This document shows positions 11,721 to 23,700 of a stretch of DNA of 64,000 bases, in pieces. Position 1 is the first letter of the stretch; the number at the start of each line of letters is the position of its first letter. The notes under the pieces were generated by a model. The model searched no databases. It was not told the DNA's origin and worked only from the letters and a program-made list of their open reading frames with translations. The DNA lies in the NCBI GenBank assembly GCA_031771865.1, contig JASISA010000026.1, positions 930,001 to 994,000 on the forward strand, in the 5' to 3' direction. The stretch is from Nothophaeocryptopus gaeumannii. Taxonomy: Eukaryota; Ascomycota; Dothideomycetes; Mycosphaerellales; Mycosphaerellaceae. The position numbers were made by a program, and so were the translations under genes.

Positions 11721-14700
11721 TTACGACTCCTCCGCCGCCTCAGCCATAACATGTTCCCCCTCATCAAGCACCCCCATAACCGTCTTCAAATTCCTCAACA
11801 TCTCCTCCGCATGCGCCACAAGCAACAACTTCTCCGCATTCGCCGGTAATCCCAAGTACGTCGGCGGCTCACGCTCAGGCAATTCCTTGACCCACTGCAT
11901 AAATTCCGTCTTCGCAGAGCCAGATGGCAACGGCACACCGACGCTCTGATCTCCTGTGATTTCGCCGATCAGATTGAACCCATCTTCAAAAGCGTCGGAG
12001 GTCATGGCCTTGCTGACGAGGTTTCGGAGGGCTTCCATGTCATCGGCATCGTCGACTTTGCCACCATACATTTCAGAGATGAGAGCACGGAGCATATCCC
12101 AAGGAATCGTCTTCGGTGCCACGTTGGAGCGGCCACGCGCGATGCTGTCTATCCACCATTGGATGACGAAAGCGGAGCAGTCGAAGTCCGCATCATTGAA
12201 TTCCCAGAAGCCTTTCCAGCCCAAACGAGGAGCATAGCGTAGCCGTTCCTGAACCACAGCGTGCAAGAAAGAGAGCAAGAAATGTACTCGTGCCTTCTCG
12301 ACAGGCTGCTGGACCGCCTTGTCTGGCAAGGAGGTGAGCGTATCTCGCATGTTGGCGCGGATACCAGCTGGCTGCTCGTACATCAAGACACGAGATGCGC
12401 GAAGCAGGCTCGATGGGATTTTGGGGCTGGTCTCCATTGACAAGAACAGACGGAAGTCTTTGTGGGGCTTAAGAGAGTCGATCCGCTTGACCAGATTCTG
12501 AAGCCATTCGGTGGCAAGATGCACGTTCTTGATGAGAACCCAAGAGCCATTCGCTGCGGCTGCAGCCAGTGCGGCATCGGCACTTGACACACTCTCGTTC
12601 GATCCCATGGCAACACTAGTGCAGCTAGCGTTCTGTCGCTCAACGAGCTGGTCGACCTTGTAAGAGGCATCAAATCCAGGACTGGAGCAGAGCGCGATCG
12701 GCGAGCTTGCGTTTTGGCCGTTGGCAATCCTACCAAGATTCTCAGCGACATCGAGGAAGTCCGGGCCGAATACGATGTTAACGAAACGCTCAGTCGCAGG
12801 GACAAGACGATCCATGCGGAAGAGCTTAACAAGCAAGAGCTCCTTGAGAGCCTTGTCATTGTCATTACCTCCAGCTGCCGCAACGCCGGGCACGCAAGTC
12901 TCTGCCTGTTCAGTAGCGAAGAACTTCTGCCACTCAGACGAGCTCATGTCCGATACCAGATCTTTGATGCTCTTGATTCGTGAAGCGGTAGTAAAAGCCT
13001 TGTTCTTGTGCTCCTCGTTGGTGGTGACATCGCCGCCAGTCACAGTCTCGTCCAGGATGAGGTCGATCAAGCTCTTGTCCATCGTGAACGGGGCGGCTTG
13101 AGCTAGCAGGACGGCGAAAGTGAGCCTGTCTTTCTGCAGCAGCGACGCCGAAGTCTCGTTGTAGGTCTTGCCGAACAGAGCACGCACAATCGAATCGATG
13201 CGCTTCTTTGGAGCTTTCTCACCAGATTCTCGTGCATGACGCAGGACGGATTCGAAGATGTCCACGAAGTATTGCAGCGAGAATTGGTAGAAGTGGTGCA
13301 CATGATATAGCTGCTCCAGCACCGCAAAGATGGCAGAGCAAGACCGAGCGACGATGTCGTAGGTGCTCATGATGTTGTTGACTTCGTTCATGACTCCTTC
13401 TGTCTCCGCTGCCTTCGTGGTGATCTCTGCCGCCTCATTCTTCAAGGTCTCAAGTGTCTGAATGACATTCTCATCGTCGAGAATGTTGCCGCGAGACTCG
13501 TTGAGCGCCTGCAGCAGCATGCGCTCCAATCTGCGTAGGCGTTGTGTGAACTCGCCTTGCATCTTGACCAAGTTGGAACGGCGCTCGTCTACATCCGGAC
13601 GTTCAGACTTCAGTACTTCGTTCAGCGTTTGAGTCTTCAAGCTGCTCTGGGTGACCGTGAAGTTGACGAATGTAGTCCTGCTGCAGACATCGGGTGCGAA
13701 AGGCGCAGATGGATCTTTGGTGGACAAGTAGAGCTTGAAGGCAGGCGAGAAGTCGATCTCTTGCTTGCCGAGCTGAATGAGGACACGTCCACCAGTTCGC
13801 TGGTACTCCTTGTTGAGGACGTGGTTCAAGATCGGATCGATGTGCTCGGCGTCTTGGATCAGAATTGGATTTCCAAAACGCAGAGCACTCTCCAGCTGCT
13901 TGACGAAGGATCCATCCAAGAAGCTGGTAACAGTCAACCGTCGCTCTTTGCTTTCATTTTGCAGGAAGTCCGTGACTCGTCCGGATGGGTCTATGATGAG
14001 CGGGTAGCGGTTGTATCTCTTGAGCATGACAGCATTCTCCGTGCATAGCTCGTCAACCGGGAGAGCATGCTCATGCCATTGTTGACGCTCATCAGCAGTC
14101 GAAAGGTACTCTGACAACGCATTCTGGGGCTTGAAAGCGATTCCAGATGCAGACAGCTGGAGCGACCAGTCTTCGAGCATAGCGCGGCGGTACTGCTGAT
14201 CATATAGACCAGCGTATGCCAAGAACGCTGAAGCCAGGAAGACATCGCCAATGATTGTCTCCATCTGCACCTGGAAAGTCCTGCTGCTCTCCTCCCAACG
14301 TCCACGCTCAGACGACAGACTGTTAAGCAAGCGCATACTGCGGTCGACCTTGGACTGAACGCGGCTCATTTCGGCCTTGATGGCCTCGGTCTGGCTGATC
14401 AGAGAAGCATACTCGGACTTGTACGTTGCAATGCTCTGCTCAAGCTCCTCCAAAGTATTCTCGATCGCCTTCGCCTCAGCCTTGGTTTGCAGTGCCTCAT
14501 CCTGAAGCTGCTCGACTTCCTCACGCAGCGGTCCCACTCGGTCCAGGATTTCAGAGTAATTGACCTGTGCTTCAACCCACTGTACGAGCGGACCACAAGC
14601 CTTGGATGCGCGGTTGACTCTCTCAAAGGTGAAGTCGTCCTTCGACAGGAACTCTGCCTGCATCTTCGCTCGGAGCGGCGGAGTCATTTGGCGCTCATTA

Positions 14701-17700
14701 TCATAGCCAACGATGCTGGCAATGAAGTCATCTCGTCGCACAATACCGACAATCGTCTTCCAGTCTGCGGCTTTGTGACCGAGTAGCGTACAGACCGCCT
14801 CCAAAGCCAGCTTGACACCAGATGGTGGGTTCTGCATGGACCGCACCTCGGTCAAGTGTTGACGCTTGATGTTGCTGACACTGCGCTGAGCCTCCTCGAC
14901 AGCCGGCTCGGCCTTCGCCAAATCATTTAGAACAACCTCTCTGCGTTTCGCGACTTCCTTTTCTTGTTTCTCGAGAGCTGCTTGGATCTCCAAAGACGCA
15001 GCTCTTCTTTGCTCAGCCTCACGCTGGTCGGCAACCATGCGCTGCAACTTCTCGCCAGCCTCGGCATCTTTCTTTTCGAGCTCTGACTTCTTCTCAGCCA
15101 GGCTCTTCTTCAGCTCGGAAACTTTCTCGACAGTCTCTCGCAGCTTGTCAAGACCGACGTTCAGATGACGCTGTTGTTCCTCAAGATCATCACGCTTCTC
15201 GTTAAAAAGCTTGACGAATTGAGCAACAAAGTCCAGGAACTGGCGGGGCGTCAAGAATGTCTGCTTGACCTGCTGTCGTCTCAAACGATCATTGAAGCCA
15301 CGAAGGGAGTGGTGTACATGGACCATACCATTTACGACCGCGTCTCGGTGCGATAGAGGCATCTCGAGCTGATCGAACTCGACTGGCAAGCTGTCAGGAC
15401 ACTCAAAGTTGCCCTTGTCGATGTCCACGGATTGAGTAAGCTCGTAAGCCACCTGGTACAACGCCTGGTCTGACCAGTCACCAAACCAGTTGAGAACGCA
15501 ACGATTGAACAGAGCCGGACTGGTGGCAGCCTTCGAACCCAAGCCCTCGGACGGTGGGTTCATCGTGAATACTACGTGCAAATTGCGGACAATCTGCTGC
15601 GTAAACCACTTGTAGAGCTCTTCTTGCGAGTCGAGAAGGAGGCCTTGTCGCTGAGCACCTTCCTTGCATGCCGTCATCAGTGTAGCGTACTCATCGCCTT
15701 CGAAAAGTCCTGGTACTTCTCCGTTCGCGAGGAGGGTGTTCATGCGCTCGAGGAAACCAGAATCTAAAACGTTTGACTCGTCCATGATGAAGCAGATCTT
15801 CTCGCCCTTGCAACCGCATCGACGGAGGACGTTACGAAGGTCCTCGTCGAAGTCCTCCGAAGAGTATCTACCGTGAACCTTGATTTGGAACACAGCAAGA
15901 CCGTTCATCCACGCAACGAAACGAGAGAGTGTGGTCTTGCCACTACCACTGACACCGATCAAGATAAGATGACCCTGAGGCTGTCTGAATACACGATCGA
16001 TGCGCAATACATGCTCAAGAACGTCGTTGAACAAGATGAGAGGCACATCTAGTTCTTCCTCGCAGAATGTCCGCAGTCGAGCCTTGACGAAGTCGCGGAG
16101 CTGCTCGCGTGCGACTGGAACGTAGTTCTTCGAGAGCCAGTTGGAGAACAGGATTGGACGTTGCAGCGCTGTCTCTTCGTCGATGTTCGGGAAGTGCTCA
16201 AGAGCCACACGATTGACAGCGTCTTCTGTCCATTGACGCTCATCGTCGGCGATCAGACGGTCAGAGAAGAGTCGCAATGCTTCGTGTGCCCAGATGCGAA
16301 CAAGGCCTTCGAGTGACAGAGTCTCCAGGGGACGAATTGCTTCATATAGCGCACGAACCCATCTCGTGAGTTCACGGGGCGAGTAGACGTAGTGCGGTTG
16401 GATGTCTGGTGTGAATCGTTTCTGCGATTGCATGTACACTTGGATCATGGCATTGGTCAACGCATCCGCATAGCCACGGAGGGTCGGGATGATCTTCAGC
16501 ACAGCCGTGTTGAAGGTGCCATAGATCTGCTTCAGTGACTGCTCGCCGGGGTAGTCGACCATGATGAGAGGAGCGTGTCGCAGGAAACGCAAGCCAAGAG
16601 GAGTGCGACCAGCATCAGTTGGCGGGTTGCAAGCGCCGACAAACTGGATACGCTCGAGACTGACCCAGCTCTTGGTGGAAGTCCGCCAGAAACCGCTGTG
16701 CTCAACGAGCTGTCTGAGGAATGAGATGACGCGCTGAGTACCATACTTGTCAGGTGCTGGCAAGTTGATCTCATCACAGAAAACCACGAGCCATCTGCCA
16801 ATCTGTCTTGGAGCCATCGTGACACCGTTGACCGACTTCTTGTAATCGCAGTACTGCTCTAGTGTTTTGACTAGCAAGTCTGGAGTGGTTGCGCTCGAGA
16901 AATTGAGGCCGACAACTTCCAGGTTTGGAAGTTTCCGTAGAGCGCTGAACAATGTCATCGTTTTACCGGAACCAGGAGGACCACAGAGAAGAAGCGGCTT
17001 GTGTTCAGCCAGGAACGAGTAGAGAACGTCTTCATGCCTGACTGTGTCAAGCGTCGGGATTACGAGATCAGTCTGCGTGACAGAGTGTGTGTTGACCTCA
17101 ATAGACGGGACCTGGTTCTGCCACGGCGTCCAAGTGGCCTCTGGAAGCGCGACATCATAGTCGATCAATGATGCTGTTTCCGAGAGAAGAGGCATGTCCG
17201 TAGTGGCAAGGCCTGCCAAGTAGTCGCCGAACGACTTTCGATCCACAAAAGGACAGTCTCCCGTGAAGGACCATACAGCGGCCACGAAGACCTTCTTTCC
17301 AAGATAAGCCTCAACCTGCTCGTCATTGAGAGGGAAGTCGGTGTGCTGGATGTTATATTCCAAGACAGAGCGACAAGCCTTTCGAAGAAGGGAGAACAAT
17401 GTGCCGATCGCGCGGATAGAAGTGAACTCCATGATATGCTTCATGCTGGCACATCGGTCCAAACCCTTCTTGACGAAGTCGTTCTCTGTCAGCCTTCGCA
17501 GGAGGATCTCGGCCATGAAGCTCTGCACTGCAAGCCTGGCTTCGGGGGACGTCGGCACCCCAGTATCTTCCTCCAAATCTTCGAATGTCGCAGTGCGAAG
17601 CTGGGCAATGTATCTTGATAGCATGACATCGATGTCGACCGTATCGTCGCTGAACCAGACCATACCGCAACGACTGACAGTCGCGAGGGTCGCGTATTTC

Positions 17701-20700
17701 AAAGTCTCCACTTCGAACATGACGCGCACGTTTGGAGGCAAGCCGAGGCGCTCACCGTTAGGCAGCGTGAGGAGCTTGTTGTCGTCAAGCACACTGTTCA
17801 AATTCTCAACCCATTCCGGGTCGACATCACCATCGAAGATGATCCAGTGGCGTTTGCTGTCCTCGCCGCGTAGATTGTCGACAACCTTCCTCAAAATGCT
17901 GGTGAAGAGACCATCGGTCCACTCCCGAGTGGTGCTGTCCAAACTTCCGTACAAGCTCTCTTTGGACATGACTTTGGGATCAATAACATGACACACGCCT
18001 TCGATGCCGTCCACCTTTTGCAGTGCAGCTTGCAGGGTTTGCCAAGCAGTTGACTTGCCAGTACCAGAGTTTCCGACCATCATCACACCGTGGTGTAAGC
18101 TTTGGATCTGATAAAGCTGAAGGACCTTCGTGAGCCATGAGTCCGTTGCAACCAACTTGCGCTCTTCCACAACCTCTTCGAGAGCCTTGCGCAGATTCTC
18201 CAAGGACGCAGGCACGTAGTGGACGCCAGGGAACGCCTCGCCTTCGATTTGCTCCATGCGAAGCGCGTCTTCTCGCACGAGCTTTGGTGCGATAGTTTCG
18301 CGGATACTCTGAACGATGATCTGAGGCTCAACAACGGAGTCAGCGCCTGTCTCGCCGCTGTGGGCCAATCGCGCTCGTTTGAGACCGCCGGAGCTCACGA
18401 GCACACTCTTCAAGGCACGGAGACCAAAGTCGTAATGGGGCTGCTTGGACAGACCGGCGCTGCAAGAGTCAAAGAACGGCACAATCTGTCTCGACAAGGT
18501 CTTCGCCTCGGAGAATCCTTGCGAGTAGAGCATGACCTCTGCAATGATTTCTTTGTCTGGCTTTGACATCGCCACGCTGCGGAAGAGCTTCTTCAAGTTG
18601 TCCGGGAGATTGGATCGGCCAGCGTAGCCTGGGTTCATGGTGATGAACATGCCGGTGAGCGGATGCACCTTCAGCTGACGTCCGATGAGATCAATCATGG
18701 CATTGGAGTCCAGAGCGCGCTTACGCAGACCAACTTGAATGTTCTGGATTTGTTGTGAGACAGCGGAGAGAATACGCTCCTCCAGTCTGTTGAACTCATC
18801 AAAACAACCCCAGGCGCCAACCTGCGAGATACCGAGGAAGATGCGACCCATCGCTTGGAAGTCGAAAGTATCGTCGCAGTTGAAAACGAGCGTGAAACGA
18901 CCGAGCTGTACTCCAAGAGCCTTGACCGACTCAGTCTTACCGGTACCTGCTGGACCGTAAGGTGAGCCTCCGAGCCGCTGACATAGCGCTTGACTGAGCG
19001 TGAGAAAGCAGCGATCTGTGAGTGGCGTTCGAACAAGTCGCTCGGGAACACCGAGATACTCGAAGCCGTAGCCAAGGGATGCATTGGCAACATTGATCTG
19101 CATTCGGTCGAGTGGAGCTGCATTGGCATCAAAGTCGTATCGCATTTGGAGAAGCCACAGGTAGTGACCAGGTGAGTCTGCACCACCCTGGAGGAGTTGC
19201 TCGATCTTATCCCTCTGATGCACGAACTCAGTGATTAGCTGCTCGCACTTCTTGCGGTAGATTGGCTCCAACTCCTTGAGGACTGAAGAGGCAAGGTGCT
19301 TCAGCTTCTTCACCTGCAGGTCGAAAAGCTTCTGTAGCGCGCCGCCACCTTGTGACAACGCAGCATTGACTTGCGCAGTCCAGTGAGCTTGGGTACCCAG
19401 AACGGCAATCTGCGCAGGGTTCTTCTCGATGTACGCATCGAAAGCAGCATTGTCGTCCTCTTCGATGCTCTCGTACTCACGAACGGCTTCAACGAGCAGA
19501 TCGGACAGTGTCTCCCTCATGCCATTCTCGAGCGCTCTCAGCCAGTCGTTAATCTTCGGAGTCTGAATGAGTGAGATGGGTGTCCTTAGCAGGACCTCTT
19601 CGCCCTCTTTGGATAGAATGCCTCTAATGTTTGACTCTTCATCGATGTTGAGGCCAGCGATGCCCGCAAACATCTTCCGCAAGTGCTTGGCAATGCGAAC
19701 AGTATCGTCGCTGTTGCCAATAATCTCGAGCAGATCCTCGTCACCGACGAAGTAGAAACGAGGAAACGCCACACGCTCCTTCTCGAGGTACTCGCCGAGT
19801 GCCTTTTGGATCTTGTTGAGCAGGTCTGCCAATCTCTCCATCGATTTCTGTACGTCTGGAATGTTCAGGACTTCCAAGACTTGAGGCGAGCGGTACACCT
19901 TCTTCAGGACATTCATGAATTCGCTGTTGATGTTTGCGAAACGCGATGACTCAATAGGCAGAAGATGCTTGATGTCAGCGTTTCCAGTGAAGACACCTTC
20001 CAGGTAGACCCATTGGCGCTGAACGTCAATCCAGACATCGAATAGGACGTGGATGCGGTTGAGCCGGTCCTCCCAGGACGATGCCTCTTCCTCAAACTCT
20101 TTGTAGTAGGGAGAATGCCGCATTGCCTGGAGTGAGTTGAGGTTCTCGCTACATTTCGCAAAGAGATCGTCCCATCCACGAATGAGTCGGCACTTATTCT
20201 GGTAGTTGACCAGGTCCAGAGAGTAGTTCTGCCAGTGTTCACGTACCGAGCGCACAAATTCTTCGAGAGCCATCTCACCTTGAGCCTGTGCTATCACGTC
20301 CCGGATGACGACTTCGCTTGATACCAGATTGAGATCCCAGACATCACCAAGAGTCATTGAGATTGCCGAGTATCGCTTGGATGGCGCGAGCGCCTTGAAA
20401 ATCTTGATCCAGTGTCGCTCCCTGACAGCATCTGAACGCATCTCGGTGAGCAACGGGTTGATCTTGAGTAGCTGCCGCAGGTGCGACTGGAGATGTTCAA
20501 ACGCAGCGTACGAGCGCATTCGGCTTGGCATCTCCTTCGTCGTCTTGATCAAGTTGTCGATGCTCTGCCGCAGCTTGCGGGGCTGAATGCTGTTCCAGGG
20601 CTGGTCGCGCAGCTCATCCAACTGTTGCCAAACAACAGTCAAGTTGGCCCACACGGACCTGTAATCTTGCACCTCAGAGAGTAAGTCAGCGAGCATGTTG

Positions 20701-23700
20701 TCTGGGCTTGGAGTTAGCTCCAGAGCCTCTTTCGCTTTCGAGACCATCTCCGACTGCTCCTGAAGCTGTGTGAGCTCGGTATCGAACGTTTCGAGAGTAG
20801 ACGTGGCCTCGACTGGCGGTATTGAGCCAGACTCTGGTCGTTGCTCTTGCCATCGTTCAGTCATTTCAACAATGCGTCGTGAAACGACGCCATCCTCAGC
20901 AATGGTCTTGGTGCGCAGGCCTTCCGTGTGCTCCGATATCTGCTTGCTCTTCTTCTCGAGCACCTCCATCAGAGCTGTCCACTCGTGCTCGACTTGCTCC
21001 ACATAGAGCCAGTCCTTCGGGAACTGAAAACGAAATCTTGAAAGAGTCTGCTGGCCTTGCCTGAAGGTGTCCATCTCGGGCTCCCAGATCTTGGTTTGGC
21101 GCTTGACTGTCTGCACCACAGTGATGAAGGAGACTGCTTGCGAGGTTGACGACGCCTGCATGGACTGGCTTTCGAGATCCTTCCTCGCGCGCTGAAGCTC
21201 GGCGTACACGTCGACAAGACGAGTAGCGAACATGGACGAGAAATGCGCGAGTAGATCGTGCTGCCACTGATCGTACTTGGCGTTGACTTTGGCTTGGACC
21301 TGCTCATAGTTGATGACCAAGTGACCGAAAGATCGTCTCATTCCAGAGGTATCGAATGTCTCGCGTTTCTGTCGAATCTCTAGAATTAGCTGCAGCCACA
21401 GGTCGAGTTCCTCGCCGAGATCATCCTGGATTTGCTGGAGCTGCAAGTCCCAAAGCGATTGAAATTGAAGCCATTCGTCAACGTAAGTCTGGCCGACGTT
21501 GATCTTGGCCTCAATCTGCTCGTAAAGCTCTGCGAGCGCGTCCATGCACATGATGGGGAGCTCAGAGTAGCTTGATGCACTCGCATTCCCGCGAACATTA
21601 AGCGCACTCTCAAATCGTGACGCCTGTAGTCTGGGAAGGCTACATACAGTTGCAAGCCATGTATGAAGGTTGTCGAGCCAGCCTGTCTTGGCATCTTGCA
21701 GCGGTGGTTCCAACTGGATTAGCTGGCTCTGCATCACGATATCGTGGGCAGAGATCTCTATATTCGGAAGGCCCTGTTCTTTTTGAGCTTTCGGGTCTGC
21801 GCTGTAGCCATGAGCAAAGTCCTCAGTCCAGTCCTTCAATGCTTGCCGCAGTCGGGTATGCAATGTCTCAACAACCTTCTCGTTCGTTTTTGACACCCAG
21901 TAGGGGATGTTGGAGTACCCCTCGAGATTGAGCTGATCGATGGCTCGTTGCAGACTCTCCAAATGTGTGCTGAAAGCCTCGTGTGTGAAGGAACACGTTT
22001 GAAACTCACGTAATGCCGCATCGATAGTCACCTGCATGGTCGACAATGTTGTGACTTTCTGCTGGAGCGTAGCAATGGCGTTGCCCAAGTTGCGCACGAA
22101 CTGTACATGGAGCTTATCATCGTTGCCGCTGAGCGAACCCTCGCCCGCTGGGCGCACGTGTATATCGTAGGCCAGCACAAAAGTGTCCCATCTCAGTGAC
22201 GCACCTTTGGCGACGTAGCCCTGCACATCGTTGCGGTAGCCGCTGATCAGCGGTGCGACTTGTGACATATTATCGATGGCGATATTCGTTTGTCCGTAAG
22301 TGTTCAGGCTTTCCATCAGACTGACAGCATATGGGTAGACGCGACGCGCTTCTTTGGACACATTTGTAATGGCATGTGGCACGTTGAAGTTCAACCAGAG
22401 CAGATTACGCACTTCCTTGAAGAGTATTATGACCTGGGAGTCGAAGTTGACGTGAATCTCGAGCACGTTCCCACGCGCTCTGTTCTGCGTCACAGAGAAC
22501 AGTCGGCCAGAAATGGAAAGGTGGCGTCTGTCGATATCCCGAAGCCAGTCTTCGAAGATCGGACGAGTGTCAAGCTTTCGCCTGAAGCCTTCGCCCAGCT
22601 GTGCTAAGCGCTGACCATCTGTGTGCTCTTTCCACTTGGAACCCAGGATATCTTCCACTTTGCCGAGATAATTGTTCAGCTGCCGCTCAATTTGCTTGGC
22701 TCGAATGATAGCTCCGGAAATCGGCGGTAGATCATGCAACTGGGCCATCCCATGCGCCTCGGTGTGCCCGTACTGGTGCGTGAAACGCTGCTGCAGACTG
22801 TCGATATCCTCACGGACATTGTTCATCAGCTGCACTTGATACTCCGCGATGGCGCCCTTGATCTTCGGACGCACGAATAGCGCATTGAACTTCGAGAAGA
22901 CGCGGAACATCTCGTTCGCCGTCTTCGCAACCGCCAGTCGATCACGAAGCCGCGCAATGATCGAGTTCTCGACGCGGGACGTGCGTTCATTGTAGGCTGC
23001 TTCGGCTTGGGTCCATAGTCGCTCGCCTTCGGGAGAAATGTCCAGCACGTCAACGTCCTTGACTGCCGTGTACGCCTGAGCAATTTCCTCTGCAGCGTCG
23101 ACGTCTCCCATCTCTTCGACGATTACTGGCGCAGTAGTGCCATCTGCAAAATCCGTTGAATCATCGTCCGGTCCTAGCACGTTTGCGATCGTTTTCTGCA
23201 GTTGTTCATGATCATCTCGAAATTTGTAAATGTAGTTGATCCGATCTTGAGTCTTATCGTGGCGCTTCGTGATTTTGATGGGAATGAACTTGTCAGCCCG
23301 CCGACGTGTGACGTCTCGAGCAACATTGGTGAACTCCTTTATATTGTCGTCCCAGAACATCCATACGGTTTGCACCAGCTCAATTTTCTTTTTGAAGTCT
23401 TCAAAGCCCATGTGCATCAGCGTTCGACCATGTAAAAGCTGATGCACTCGAGCATCTACGTCTGCGGAGATGGCCTCGACCAGAGGAAGCGCTCTTCGTA
23501 CTGGATATGGACATATGCGGAGCTTTTTGTTGAGGTGATTGAAGACATCGTCCAATGCCTCCCTGAGCTTCTCGATTGTAGGCGCGGCTTGCAGTTCCTC
23601 TATCGGGAAGCCGTGGAAGAGCTGGTTGTATCTCTGTACTCTGTCTTTGGTCTCTTTCAATCGCGTATCAGAAGAGAAACTCGCTGTGATACCGTGTCTC